This document shows positions 10,560 through 23,637 of a stretch of DNA of 64,000 nt, in pieces. Location of the stretch: positions 8,723,505 to 8,787,504 of the forward strand of contig NC_064434.1 in NCBI RefSeq assembly GCF_023343835.1, in the 5' to 3' direction. Source of the DNA: Lagopus muta (taxonomy: Eukaryota; Chordata; Aves; Galliformes; Phasianidae). Made by a program: the position numbers and the translations under genes. Below the pieces are notes generated by a model. It did not search any database. It was not told the origin of the DNA and was given only the letters and a program-made list of their open reading frames with translations. Each line of letters starts with the position of its first letter. Positions within the stretch are counted from its first letter, which is position 1.

Positions 10560-11050
10560 CAGTGCCACCACGCCCGACAACGAGACCACCGAGCACACCA
10601 ACAGCAGAACCCCGGAACAGAGGCAGAGCCCCGCGCGCCCGCCCCGCAGCCGGCACGAGGCTCCAGCACCACCGCAGGCGCTCAGCGGAGCGAGGGCTGA
10701 GCCCGCACCGCGCCGCTCCCCCCGCGCGGCCGCTGCAGGACGAAACCCCACAGCGAAAACCGCCACTCACAAGCACGAAAGCGACATGTAAAAGCCAGTA
10801 CCTCCACAGAACGGCAGTTCGATGCCACCCGGACGCCAGCAGCAACACAAGACCACCGCACTCCGCCAGCCGACAAAATGGCAGCGGGAGCACGGCCGAA
10901 CACACCGAGACCAGCGCGCCACGCGAAACGAAGGCTCTGCTAGCGTGCAGGGCGGGCCTTAGGGTTGATTGACGGCGGCGCTCAGCCAATCAGCACGGCG
11001 ATGGGCGAGAGGCGTCGCGTCCCTCGTGCTGAGGGCGGGAGGGGTGGAGA
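10560..11050 (-). promoter_or_regulatory. TDRD15: CpG island, probable TDRD15 promoter
   Basis: A stretch of about 500 bases rich in G+C and CpG inside otherwise AT-rich DNA. There is no clear TATA box. A CCAAT box followed by CAG lies at 10986-10990 on the plus strand (CTGATTGG on the minus strand). MYB-like cores in inverted arrangement occur at 10809-10820 (GAACGGCAGTTC). TDRD15 reads away from the island on the minus strand. Several open frames cross the island on both strands, but their Arg/Pro/Ala-rich composition is typical of GC-rich non-coding DNA. Confidence 0.65.
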
Positions 11051-11104
11051 GGTGTGGGTTTAAATTTCCCGTTCTGGGCGTAATAAAGGTGCTCACGATA
11101 AAGA

Positions 11105-11110
11105 CACGTG
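11105..11110. promoter_or_regulatory. E-box CACGTG
   Basis: A palindromic CACGTG on the far edge of the CpG island. It is a candidate bHLH site only. Confidence 0.2.
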
Positions 11111-11160
11111 GTGTGAGAAGCAGTGCTCCTGAAAAGAACAGTGAAGTATAGGAGCAAGCT

Positions 11161-11301
11161 GCCCGGATGGTGGAGTCGTCATCCTTGGATGTGTTCAAGA
11201 ACCGTGGTTCTGAGGGGTGTGGGAAGTAGGTCAGACTGGTGGCAGTTGGACTAAGTGATCTTGGTAGTCTTCTCCAACCTCACGGATTCTATGATTCTAT
11301 G
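11161..11301 (+). mobile_element. CR1 LINE 3' end
   Basis: Typical CR1 terminal segment (atccttggatgtgttcaaga, then ttggactaagtgatctt, then tccaacctca) ending in two ATTCTATG octamers. It is strongly 5'-truncated and lies at the outer edge of the CpG island. Confidence 0.85.
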
Positions 11302-14300
11302 AATAAAGTAATGTAGAAATGCCCTATGCAGTCTCTCCATGCCACCGTTTTCCCATTTGGTGCTTTTTTTCAGCTATAAAACCAACGTGTTAAGCCAGCC
11401 TTGGCTTTCTTCCTAGCAGCATACGTTAAGTTTTCACACCTGTACATGCCTTCAGGCAGCTTCTCGTGGAGGCTTTCCTGCAGGAGGCATCATTCCCTGC
11501 CTGAACCCCTCTAACAGGAGGCAGAGTCTTAAGAAAGGCTCTCCAAACCTGCAAATAAATGTCTGCAGCACAAGGAGAGAGTGATTTAGCAGCTAAGCAT
11601 CTGTAGCATGCTTTTTTCTTTTTCTTTTTTCTCCCCCACATAAATGTGCTAATCTGCAAATACTTACTGCTTATTTGCAGGTACCGTGTTTTGTGTAGAT
11701 GTACTGGTGGGGAATTTAGGGCACTCTTCTAAAAAGACTAGACAAAATTGAAGGTTTCTTGAAAATACAGCTTCCAACTGTTCGTCTGCTTTAAAGAGGT
11801 GCATGTGCTATTTCTAAAGGTAGAATGCTACTATATTTAGCACAAAATAACCTTGTAATACTGAAATTTTCCCTTCTCTAGGACGCTTTGAAGCTGTTTG
11901 ACTAGGTTAATGTACGTATGTTGCTTGATGTTACATTATCAGATTTCTCATCCATCGCATTAATTGGGCAGAGTTAGGTAAGAGTGAAGGTCATTAGTAT
12001 TACGTTTATAGAGAGCAAAATTAAGACTAAATCTTGTAAAGAATTTACGTTATTGCGAGATTAAATCCTCAAAATGAAATGTAGAATCCAAAGTAGGCAT
12101 CCAAGCCTTTTCAGTGCAAAGGGAGAGTGCTGCCTCCAAGTGACAATTCAGAAGCCCCGTGTGCTGCATCAGCAGCAATCTTCTGCTCATTAATCTGGAG
12201 ATTATGAATATGTTACAAAAGAATGTGGGGTGGGACTGTGCTTTTCTCTGTAACTTAAACTGAAGTCATCCCTGTTCAGACTACAATCCAAAATTCACTC
12301 CTGAAGGCACAGCGCTATTTTTCTTATATTGACATCTTGCTATACTCAAATTACAGTGCTGATGGCAGCTGTAATATAATGATCTTATGGCTAGAACAGT
12401 CAGAAATTGACTCTTTCAGCAAGAGTGACTTTTAAAGTTGTGTTCCACCTCCCTATAAGAGTGCCTTGGCCATGGGCAGTATGATGGAATGCATAGTTTG
12501 TCCATCCTGTTTGAAGTTGTTCCACTGTTGGTGGTAGAAAAGGAAAAGAAAGGCATGAGTAGATAGTCCCACAGGGCAGAATGGATGATGCAGCTTTCTC
12601 TCCTCTTTCCAGAAGGAAAGAACAGCTATTTTGCTGTTTATGCCTTTTGTATAGATCTTCTTTGCAGTTTTTCTTTTCTGCAGCCGGCGAGGGAATTGTG
12701 GAATTGTGGCATTATGCATGCACATATGTGGCATTTTTTTGGTAGCTCTTTGGTTTGCTCAAAAATTGTATGATTTTTTTTCCCCAGACTTAGTATCTAC
12801 ATTGGCAAATACATATAAAGCATATTCCCTGTTACCTGGTTACCGTGAGTTAACCATTAAATATTTTTGCTGATTTATTCTGAAAGCAGGTTAACAACTT
12901 TCTAGTAAGCTTACTTTTATCTTACTGACAGAAATAAAAATAATATAAACTAAGATGGAAAAAAAAAAGGTATTATTTCAATTTGTGAGCACTTTATCAC
13001 TTAACAAATCCTGAATAGAAAATACCTCAAAGATGAAACTCCCAAATTGAGCCTCATGTTGTCTTTTCTCTATATCAAACTAATTAACAAGGAGGCTCTT
13101 CATATAGTCTGAGATACATGTATGCACGTCCCCTCTGGAATGTTGCCTGAATGTTTTCATGAGAAAAATCATGCTGAAAGGCCCAAGTATTCAGCCTTCT
13201 CTTCAGGAAATTTTTGCTGTGATTTGCCGTAATAACAGTTAATGAAAAACTGAAACTTTTCACTGGAAAAGCCTTCTGTACTCATGGGATGAGGTGGCTG
13301 CATGTACTCATTTTTATATTGTAAGAGATGGTGGTCTGACCGTTTTGCTATGTTCAGTACACTTTCATGTTGGATTTCTTGTGAAGAACTGGATATTAAT
13401 TTTCCTTATAGATTGAAGTGTAATGTAAAGAAAATAAAACTGTTCTTCAACTACAGTTTAGCGCAGTATCATAAATGAAGTTCTGCTGCCAGCTGCCTTC
13501 CAGGAGGTAGAACACAGCAATGTGTGAGGTGAGCAAAAGCTGGGCATATTCTGCTGTTTCTAACTGTCTCTCCCTGGGATTGTCAGCTTCTCTTCTGTCA
13601 GAGTTTTAAAATAACAGTGAGCCCCACTGAACTCCTTGGCAGGGGGAAAAATGGCTGACCATCAACCTCCATGGATGGCAAGAGTTACTGGCTAGAAGAG
13701 AAGGGGAGTATCTCCCCAGCTGAAGGGCAAAGAAAGTTTTAAGACTTCATCCTGCACTTAATGTTCCCTTCCTGATGATGGTTCTGTGAACAGTATGCTG
13801 ATTGGACTGAATCCCCTTCTGAAGCACCTGGCATTCACTAAGAACAATGTAAAAATTATAACTGTTTTGATTAGTTCCTCACACGAGGAGAGCCAGAGGA
13901 TTAGACACTACCCATCCTACTTTTAATCTCTGACACTTCTGGGATCTGTCTTTTACCGTTGTTTTGATTGTTTCTGAATATTAATATTATAAAACTTACT
14001 AAAATTGATAACATTCTTTTTCATTTTAGTCTGTCATAACAAAGCCCTTATAAGGTTCATTTATTAGATTGCTACATAGTGAAGTTTTTGGGCATAGTAA
14101 CTCATGTTTCATGCCTTAGTTCCAGTCCTCTCTGAATTCAGTCTCATGCAAAATTGAAAATGCAGCAGTGTTTTCGTATTGTCATCGATGTTTATTTGTT
14201 GCATGTAATGAATTGCTGTTCAAAAAAGCAGTACTACATTCCTGTTAATAGCACATGTGATGGTCTTTTACTTAAAAATATTTAAGTAAATATTCTTAAA

Positions 14301-14779
14301 AGGGACAATGTATGAAACACGTGGGTATGAATGAGTGGCAACAGCAGAAACAGAAGACCTTAAAAAGTTCTGAAAATGGAGAGTGAAAACACATTTTACT
14401 AAAGACAAATCTCACAATAAGCGGAGCATCCTTTTCCAGCTTGGCTAAACTCAGGATTATTGTTTTTTAAACGATGAAATTTACTTTAGAGATAGGGGAT
14501 ATAAAAAGAATCACATAATTCTGTGGGCTTATCCTGAAAAGGTCACAGTCTTCAGAATTGTTCATGTTGCAGAATCAGTATATCACTGTTGTGATTTTAT
14601 TTTTTTTTTTCTGAAGTCAGTTCAGGAGTTTTGCTGCCTTTTGTAGTAGACTTGGAAAACAAAACAAAACAGGACTCTAAATAATCATCTCAAAACAAAC
14701 GTTTGTGCACTTTTTTTTTTTTATTTTGACTTTGAAAGTGTGTTCTCAATGCGTCCTGTTATGTTAACCTGAATGATAG
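11302..14779. other. Intergenic, no gene seen
   Basis: AT-rich DNA without credible open frames or recognisable repeats, apart from short homopolymer runs (for example T runs near 14600 and 14711). The pseudo-coding stretch near 12585-12773 has no family resemblance. Confidence 0.5.
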
Positions 14780-14793
14780 CCACTAGGTGGCAG
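14780..14793 (+). promoter_or_regulatory. CTCF-like motif CCACTAGGTGGCAG
   Basis: Matches the vertebrate CTCF core (CCA-S-Y-AG-R-KGGCR-S) at nearly every informative position. It lies between the TDRD15 promoter and APOB and reads on the plus strand, pointing toward APOB. Binding is an inference from the sequence alone. Confidence 0.55.
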
Positions 14794-15664
14794 GAACAAC
14801 CACATGTTTAGCCGGATGCTCGAAAATACACGTGTGTTACTTCAACAGAAGGAAGGAGTGCAAGAGCGATTACTCCCATCTGACCAATAATGAAATATAA
14901 GGGTGCAAGCGCTGCAGAGTTTCACTAGAAGGGTCATCACATTCATTGCACCATTTGAAACCATTTACTTTTTTTTTTTTTTTTCAGGCAAACTGGGCTA
15001 AGTCTGAAATACTTTTAGTGTATTATGCCTATTTTCTCAATATGCTGTCAAACATCATTTCAAATATTTTAGTAAATCACGTGCCAATCTTCTGCTACTG
15101 TATTTTTAAAAATTGCTTTAATATAGTTGCTAATAAGAAGTTAGTTATTAACTCAGCAGGTTACATGTCGGAAAGTGGAACATGGAAACAGCTTTTGTGA
15201 AATACTTTCAGCAATAGGAGTAGTTATTGCTTCTTTTTAAAACACACCTTGCATGTTAAATTGGCAGTTACGCTCACAACAAGGAGAAGAGAAATGGATT
15301 ACCTCAGAACATACAAATCTTTTACAGTTGAAATAGCAAATTGAGATTTGTTAAATAATGGGACAAAGCAAAAGGTAGAATTTCTGTCAGTAGGGGCCAC
15401 ACAAAGCACATGAGTTTTGTCGTAGTAACTATAACACTCCAATACAGGTATGTACATACAGTCTCAGTATCAGTGGTGAGACTGAGTTTCCCTCTTGTGC
15501 AGTTTTCTTGGTGCTATGTGATAAGGTTTTGCCACTATATCATCTGAAATGTCAATTAGGCCACCGATAGTAAAGCTGTATAGTATCATGTAGCTGTATA
15601 CTATCATACAGAGATGTATAAGTATCATATAATGGTTTGTCCTGGAAGTGTTTTTTAAAGATCA
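14794..15664. other. Intergenic, AT-rich
   Basis: Nothing gene-like. A short imperfect repeat of agctgtatagtatcat occurs near 15574-15610, and a T-run lies near 14969-14984. Confidence 0.4.
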
Positions 15665-16155
15665 AAATTCCTTGCCGGGGTGGAGACATCTTTCACTCAA
15701 CTACATTTCTCAAAGCCCCGTCCAACCTGGCTTTGAACACTTCTTGGGATGGGGCTCACAGTTTCTCTGGACAGTCTGTTGTAGCGTCTTTCCACTCTCT
15801 GATGATATTTTGCCTTATATCTGATATAAATCTACAGTTTTTCAGTTTAAAGCTGTAACTCTTTGTCTTCTTACTTCCATGCCTTCGTAAAAAGTCTCTC
15901 TCCGTATTTCTTATACACCCCTTTTAAGTACTGAAAGGCTGCAGTGAGGTCTCTATGGAACCTTATCTTTTCCAGGGTGAACAAGCCTCAGCCTGCCTTC
16001 AAAGGACAGGTACTCCAGCCATCTGATCATCTTTTTTGGCCTCCAGATGTTACTATAACAGCTCCATTTCTTCTTTATGCCATGGCCCCCACAGCTGGAT
16101 GCAGTACTGCAGGTGAGGTCTCATAAGGGCAGAGCATAGGGAAAGAATCACGTGC
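15665..16155 (-). mobile_element. CR1 LINE fragment
   Basis: On the minus strand this is the CR1 3' coding region. On the plus strand it reads agccccgtccaacctggctt, then gatggggctcacagtttctc, then ctccagatgttactataaca and cagtactgcaggtgaggtct. The terminal octamers are missing and the copy is diverged. Confidence 0.8.
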
Positions 16156-18249
16156 ACAACAATTTTACATTGCTTAACCAAATGTGCTGTGCTGGTAGGG
16201 AGAGTCTCATGTTCCTTCTACATTAGCAGTACCTATGGCACAACTGGAGTAGATCTGAGAAGTGAAACATTGGTACTGATGACCCAGTATGCACATCAAG
16301 CAGATCTTAAGGGTAGAACTGTTATGTAAGATGAGTTCTAGAGTAGTCACTTGGACTGGATGTCCAGTAGCATTTGAAAAGATTTTTTTGAGTCACATTC
16401 CATGGGATTCTTGCATGTGTGCACCGAAATAGGTCTGCACTGTTGATCAAATCAGGGTAACTGAGGATGTTTATGAGATTCACTTCCAGTTCTAAATTAA
16501 ATTTAATGAAGAAGCACCTAGGAAGAAGCTATACTTAGGCATTCAGTGGCTGAATTCCTAGTGGAATTCATGGCAGTTGGAGAGAAGGACTAATGAAGAG
16601 GTTGATAATCGCTACAGGAAAAGCAGTAATGAGCTTCAGAATAGAATTTTAACAATTTCAGTTCTTTAGATTCAAAAGGTTCTATTTCTAGCAGAAAATA
16701 TTGAATTTCTAAAAATTTTATATGTATAGCAAGAAGTTTGAGATATTTTTTTAAGTACATTTGAGACTTTTTAAATACTGAGATTAGTTTTCTCTGAGGG
16801 AAAAATAAAGTCCCATATGCAGTGACAATTCTGTGTCTTGAAATGTTGAATGTTTCTGATGCATAGTAGAACAATACATAGTGATAGTGGGTAAACTGAT
16901 TAATTTGTGAGTGAAATCACAGGAAAGAAGATGTAGCAAAGGACTTTCTAAGTCATCTATTTGTTTCTGAAAAGATCAAGTGAATGATTTAAAAGGTTTT
17001 TAAAATTATTCATGATTATTCTCCATTTCAATTAACTAATTCTGGCCCTAGCCCTACAAGCTGGATGTGAAGAAGGATGTTTAGCTTTCTGCAGAATTTA
17101 ATGGCCACCATGGGTGTCTGATCAGGTACGCATTCTGTAGATCTGGTGATATTTTTGTGGTCTTAATTCATACTCATGTAAAATCCTAGCAAACCTGTGT
17201 GTGAATTTTACATGTTCAAATAAAAATCAAACTTTCCACAGTATTAACCAAATAGTTGTTTTGGCTCAGACCTTGTCTATGCAGGTATTCACTGGGATGC
17301 ATAATATTTAAGGAAGGTACTCCTACTTGGAATCTTGGAATCTTGGAAATACTTGGAATCTTTTTTATTAAAGCTTTTTTTTTTTTTTTTTTTTTTAAAG
17401 AAAAAAAAAGGATTAGTACAGAAAACAGCTTTGATTGCTTAACTCTCTTCATCTCATAGTTCAGGTATTTAAATTCTACAGGGTTTTTTTATTCAGGAAT
17501 ATTGAGCTTTCTAATTCCCACTGTAGCAGTGTTCAGCATCTTTTTGAAGGTGAGGTCCATGGCTTAAGCTAGTCTCATGTTTGTTCTTTTTTCTTAAAAG
17601 CCTTGCAATGTTAGACTTCACTGTTAATCATTATATCTTTCTTGTTAAAGATTTTACATCTTGTCTGTGTTTACAAACAGAATAAATTCCCTAAAAGTAT
17701 TTTCTGGCATTTGCCATCGGTCATTTGCATGAAATTTAAAGTCACAGTGCAAACAATGGCAGTGATCATTACAACATGTGCTTGCTTGTCACACTTTCAG
17801 TACAACCTGTTCTCTAATTCCAATACTCTTGGGTATTCATATGTATGTATATGTCCTTTAATGCCAGTTCTGTTTATAGTGAATAGCCAAATCTTACCTT
17901 CATATAGGTGCAATAAGTGTGCTCCTTACAGAGATGTTTGCATACATAATTTCACTCACTGAGATTAATTTAGAGACAGATTTTAAGTTAAAACATAGTA
18001 AAGCATTTTGTTCCTTAATTGCTCTCTGGTAAATCTTAGAGATTTACATAGCAGAAAGCAAAAAGTGTTATTGCATGATGGTCTTTTAGGCAATACTGGA
18101 AAAAAAGATGATATACTACAGCAGTTTTAATTGCTGCAAGGTGCTGATCCATCCTTGGAATTAAAGTACAGGGTTTTGTCATCACATGTATTGAAGGAGC
18201 AAAGACAGGATGAAAATCACACCAGCACTTAAGGAAAATTTAGTCCTTA
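16156..18249. other. Intergenic, no gene seen
   Basis: AT-rich DNA. A 22-base T-run at 17375-17396 is followed at once by an A-run at 17401-17409, giving a T/A hairpin-like element. Short direct repeats of ttggaatc lie just upstream (about 17327-17360). Confidence 0.4.
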
Positions 18250-18303
18250 TTGAAGTCAGTGGCAGAACTCCCATTGACTTCACTGGGGCCAGAATTTCAC
18301 TCC
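18250..18303. repeat. Palindromic interspersed repeat, copy A
   Basis: The sequence contains gaagtcagtgg and its near inverted partner ccattgacttc, separated by cagaactc, followed by ggggccagaatttcac. It is about 80% identical to a second copy near 34257-34325. The arms form a hairpin. I recall similar sequence being widespread in amniote genomes but cannot assign a family name. Confidence 0.6.
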
Positions 18304-19689
18304 ATATATTTAAGGAACAACAAAAAATGTATTAGGTGTGTTATTAATACTGTGTAGAAAGTTCTACATATATATGTATGTATATATATATATACAGTAT
18401 CTGTTTGGCTATTTGTTATTTGTGCTACAGATTCATTTTGAATCTTAGGTCCCTTAAAGCAAAAAATAACTTTCATAATTAGCACTATAAGAATCTGACT
18501 GCACCGTCAACTTTGCACAAATGGATGCATGTGCCTGTCAGGAACTCACTGACAGTAAAGCTAATGAAAGACAGAATATACTCAGTAGCATGACTTTTTC
18601 TTTTTGAAAATCACTCACTCTTGACCCAGAGCTTGGCCACATTCAGGAAATTATGTAAGTAGCACCTCCCAACCCAGACTCTGTGCTAAGCTCTTTTCCC
18701 AGCATTCAGACTACTCTTAAGTTTTCCCATCTCTGTCATGTAAAATGGTATTTCTGGGCAGGTGGAGATTTCTGCTTCATATACTTTACTTTTACATGCA
18801 GTCTAAGCCACATAAAACACATTCAGGCCATGTTCATGTTAGATTTTTAGTATCAGCTCAGCTACCTCAGTGCAAAACCTATTCCTGTTATGCTCTACAC
18901 AAATGTGCTTTGAGGTTTACCAGTATAGTGTACTTTGGTTTCAAAACAGCAATGTCTAAACCAGTGGCTAAAAAGACTGAATAAACATGGTTCCAAATTT
19001 TATCCTATGGATTTTCATATAAATTGTTATTACAGTACTTTTTTCTGTATTTCTTAATAAGGTAATGGGGAAATCATAAGGCCCTACTACTGCTAGATAA
19101 AGATGTTGTTAACCAAGTGTTTCACTTGTATGTTAAGAATAGATTCTAAGTACTGAGACAGCCAGTCATCTTCATGTTGATGAAGATGTTGAGCACCACT
19201 TATGCACACCCACCTGTATGTGCACAAAATCAATTTAACTCTAATTCCTGCATTCTTCTGAACATCTGTATCACCAAAGTGCTTGTACACACATTGTATG
19301 TAATCCATTATCTCACCATGAAATATTTACTGCAGTGAGACCACTACTGTTTTATCAATTCTGTACAAGAATGAATGAAGAATGCTTCATTACCATGCTA
19401 TATTTGAAATATTAAGAAGTTATTTCACGATCAATTTTAGATAATATTTTCTGAAATTTTTGCATGCATTATTTTCAATGGAAAGAGAAAAAATGACCCT
19501 AATGGAAGTTAGTGACAGATTCATCATTAAATTCAGAAGAGTTTAAATTTTATGAGACTGATTTGAACAAAAGGGAGGCAGTTTTTATGTGTAGAATAGT
19601 CCTTCTTTATGAGTCAACAGACACTTCAAAAATTATTGGGTATGATTCTACTGTCAGCTTGAGACCATATTAAAATAGAAGATCTGGAT
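18304..19689. other. Intergenic, AT-rich
   Basis: Contains a TA/TG microsatellite at about 18368-18396. No gene or recognisable element is seen. Confidence 0.4.
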
Positions 19690-20370
19690 GGAACCCGCCT
19701 GTTTTTGAGAGCAAGGAAGTTTTAATAGTGTGACTGAATTACGCTGATTGGGACAGAGAATAATCTCGTGTCCTGTTTGGCACATTTGGAGCACAGAAGT
19801 AGCTTCTCTGCAGGACCTTGTGCTGGCCTTATTGAACACAATGAGATTATAGGAGACCCACTTCTTAGGTTTGTCAAGGTCCATCTGGATGGCATGTTGT
19901 CCTCACTGCCCAGATTGGTATCTGCCATCTGCAAACTTGCAGAGGGTGCACTCATTCCCACTGTCCATGTCATCAAAAGAGATGTTAAATATTCAACACA
20001 TTTAATATTTAATATACTAAATAGTGCCAGTCCCAAAATCAACCCTTGAGGAACACCACACATCACTGATTTCCACCTGGACATTGAGCTGATCAACCCT
20101 TGAGGATCACCACACATCACTGATTTCCACCTGGACATTGAGCTGTTGACCACAACTTTGAAGGGCCACCATCAAGCCAGTTTATACCCACTAAGTGTTC
20201 CATCCATCAAATCTACATCTCTCCAATTTAGAGAAAAGGATGTTGTGTGAGACAATGTAATGCTTTTCCTTCTAAGGACCAGACTTCCTTCCCACTCAGA
20301 GTGGTACACAGTGACTTTTCTAGATGTTTCACTAGAAAACAACACCATCTTGACTATATCTAACAACACC
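19690..20370 (-). mobile_element. CR1 LINE fragment with reverse-transcriptase region
   Basis: The minus strand shows the RT-domain stretch SRWKSVMCGVPQGLILG, matching the CR1 motif GVPQGSVLGP, followed by a degraded downstream region. Frameshifts and stops are present. It contains a 54-base tandem duplication (20038-20145). Confidence 0.8.
20038..20145. repeat. 54-bp tandem duplication inside the CR1 RT region
   Basis: Two adjacent copies, 20038-20091 and 20092-20145, differ by one base (gaggaacacc versus gaggatcacc). The duplication falls on the CR1 GVPQG region, so this peptide motif appears twice on the minus strand. Confidence 0.9.
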
Positions 20371-20447
20371 ATTGACTAATGTAAAAATGTAAAAGACAAG
20401 GGAAACTGAATTTTGGGTTGCATTGAACACAACCAGCTGATCAAAAG

Positions 20448-20950
20448 AGATGATTATTCCTCTTCATTGAGTTTTAGTATGGTCTCACCTTGAATACTAC
20501 ATGGACTTCTGTGTTCAACTACATAAAAAAGGAAAATAAAATACTTGAAAGCATCCAGAGGAGGGGAATAAAGCTGTGATGGGGCTGAGGAGAGGCCAAG
20601 GTTACTTGTGTTGTTGGTCTGGAAAACAAGAGGCCGAGAGTCAACCTCACAGCTCTCTGCAGCTCCTGAGGAGGTGAAGCAGAGGGAGGTGCTCTGCTCC
20701 TGGCAAATGATGGTAGAACAGGACCAGCACAAAGCTGCACCAGGGGAGGGTCAGACTGGGCACTGGGAAACATTACTATGAGGATGGTCAAACATCAGAA
20801 TGGGCTTCTTAAAGAGGTGGTTAGTGAGACATGGCTGTCAGTGTTCAATAAATGTTTGGACAATGTCCACATTAATACTTAAACTTTTGCTTAGCTCTAA
20901 CAATGTCAGAGAGTTGGACTAGATGATCTTAGGTCTTCGGTTTCCCTTTT
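20448..20950 (+). mobile_element. CR1 LINE fragment, 3' part
   Basis: Starts with a degraded ORF2 segment (LEYYMDF, then lysine-rich) and runs to the usual end segment, ttggactagatgatcttagg. The terminal octamers are not intact. It lies tail-outward next to the minus-strand copy at 19690-20370. Confidence 0.75.
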
Positions 20951-23506
20951 GTTCAAAGAAAATTGATTTGAAGCTTAGCTGACAGGTTGTTACAGCACTT
21001 GTGTTACATAGGATAATGCAGAGGAGTGGAAAAGGTAGGATGAGCTTGAGGTCACATTCATGCAAATGGTCATAGTGGTTCATGGAAATGGTTCGTTTTC
21101 TTTCATGTGTTCTGTGTCAGGGTGATCTTTCAGCTGAACAGGTCAGTGTGGTCTTGAGCATTATCTGTTTATCTGAACCCTAAAGTGTTTGCTTTGAATA
21201 ATTCTTATCATTTTTCTTACTCAAAGAATTACACAATGTGCAATACCTCTAAAACATCTTATCAGGAATCTTTTGAAGCATTAAAATATATTTTTGCCTA
21301 TTAAGACTTACTAAGTAACTGGCAAATATGAAATTATTTGAGATCTGTATTCCACTGAAATATATATCCATAAAAATAAAAATTAGAATGTAAATATGAA
21401 TTGAATAGAAACAAGTGTGTAAACATAGCAGCTTTAAATTAGATAGCAGGGGTAAACAATAAGAAAGATACAATTGCACAGACTTCATGGTGGATTGTGC
21501 AATCACGCTGGAGACCTTAGGTATGTACTTCAGTTGGTAGCCTGCTCTGACACCCACAGTCTCCAAATATTGTATTAGGTGCTCACTTTAAACTATTCTC
21601 CACTTCAGTCACATCCCCAGTTGCAGTGTCAGCAAACATGAGAGAAAAGCTGCTGTAACTTCCCACAAAACAGCTAGATTGAAAGTCAGGCTGTAGGTTT
21701 GTTGAATTCTAGAATTCATGAAAGGGTAAAAATAAATAATTGAATCAAAGATGTGTATATGTATGGATATATTTGAGAGCAGTCAAAATAGCAATAGAAT
21801 TGAAAATTGAATAAAAATATGAAAAATAATTATTTTCTTGAAAATTCAGAAGCTTGGTAAGATCTGTAAGAGATTAGGGAATGTTTCTACTAACTAAAAG
21901 AACAAGTAATTTTTGCTCTGATTTTAAGTTTCCCAAGAAAACCAAACAACACATTTCTGTTGCATTAGCTATGAAGTTATGAGACTCATTCAGAACTCTG
22001 ACCTGGTCTACCTTTGACCTTGGCTTTGACAGCATAAGACCAGGAAATTTCAGAACCAAAAATGTACTTAATGCTCTGATATAGATTTTGAAGTTACATA
22101 AAACTTCATGGCTTAATGGGTTTTTAGGTAGTATAGGCTTTCTAGCTTTCTCTTAGACAAATCCTGCTTAATGTGCATATTAAATGCCAAACTGTCTTCC
22201 TGATATCGTGTCCCCATTTTTTCTCAGTTCCTTTCAAGCAGACTAACATTTTTTCCTCTTTACTGCTGTCACATCCAACTTATTTACCACATTATTTGCC
22301 TTAAAGTAAGACTATTCTATAGATGCCTTTTTAAAGCACAGGTGTGAGACAGCCCAGTCTTGATAAATTTACTTTCATTTATGGTTTTTAATATTAATTG
22401 AAAACTTCTATATTTGGAGTTGAGAATGAAAGCTTGACCCCCAATTTAAGTGTTAAATGAGGAGTAGGGCTCAGACTCAATGCTATGATACCAATAGTTC
22501 TCTAAGATCTTTTCAACTCACATGGCATCTTATTCTGTGAACTAAGTAAAAAGTTTGTCTTCAAGGCTTGTTTTTAACCTGGATAGAAAAAATTCATATA
22601 GAATTAGCTGCTAGTACTACTTTGTACCATGTAAAGTGATGATTGTCATTTTCTATCAAAGTAAAAGCAAGCTCATGATAAAAAATCAAATTCTGCATTT
22701 TTGTTCTCAGCTGCATCTAAAGTTGGAGAGTTGATAATTGGCAACACTCAAGAATGCCTGCTCTAGGAAAGACTCAGTGTGTAAGGAGTTTGCAGCTGCT
22801 TTTGAAATGTATATTTATCCAATTGTTTAATTTTTTCCTCTTAGGAGATGGTGAAACATTAATGTGTGCTAATTAAGTCTGTTTGCCCAGATGGATTGAG
22901 GCCAAATTTCAAGTGTGATATAACACCTGATAAAACAGTCACTTGAGAAAAGGATCCTTGCAAACAAGCTTGAAAGGTAAGGATGATTTGATAATAAGGT
23001 CTACTGAAAACAAGCTTATGCTAGATATGCTAGTGTATGTGATGGTTCTCACATGAACCTTTCCTTGGAATCAATAATCTTAAATCATTGTGTATTTCAA
23101 ATTTCAAAATCAAGTATATAATCAAAATTTCAAATCAAGTATTTCAAATTCAAAATTGTGTATTTCAGGGTATGAATCACTGAAGATAAACTGTGTAACA
23201 GTATGGCAGAATAAATGAAAGTAGTTGAAGCTGCGGAACAGAACCAGAAAAACTGGGAGACTGTACCTTGAATTTGGTAAACATAGTTACTGTGAGTAAT
23301 AGTTACTAATTCACATTTTGACTTCTTACATTTTATCCCCATCAATTACTAAAGATATGAATAATAATGTACATAATTACTACTGTAAATCACAAGCAGT
23401 TATGCAAAAGAGAGCTGGGAACAGAATGTAAATTGACTGCCCATTTCAGTAAATGAATATTTTTTTAAGGAAGAAACCATCCACTTAAATTAAGAAATAC
23501 TAATAA
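20951..23506. other. Intergenic, no gene seen
   Basis: AT-rich DNA. Repetitive tttcaaat/atcaagta words occur near 23093-23165. A possible very old CR1 tail near 22460-22545 is too diverged to call. Confidence 0.4.
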
Positions 23507-23637
23507 ATCATAGAATCATAGAATCATAGAATCACTAAGGTTGGAAAAGACCTAAAAGATCACCCAGTCCAACCGTTCACCTATTCCCAATAGCTCCTAC
23601 TAAACCATGTCCCTCAACGCAACATCCAGTATGATGC
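23507..23637 (-). mobile_element. CR1 LINE 3' end
   Basis: Starts on the plus strand with three to four tandem copies of the complement of ATTCTATG (tcatagaa). It continues with ggttggaaaagacctaaaag and cagtccaaccgttcacctat. It is short and 5'-truncated. Confidence 0.9.

Noticed and set aside
10470-10989. Open frames of 70-144 codons on both strands across the CpG island
   Set aside because: They are Arg/Pro/Ala/Gly-rich frames produced by GC-rich DNA with few stop codons. There is no domain, and they overlap on opposite strands.
17375-17409. T-run followed by A-run as a possible retroposon junction or terminator
   Set aside because: No element body or target-site duplication could be recognised. 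Best seen as simple sequence.
22460-22545. Possible ancient CR1 tail (cagactcaatgctatga, agatcttttcaactc)
   Set aside because: Too diverged to separate from chance by eye. A repeat-masker alignment would decide.
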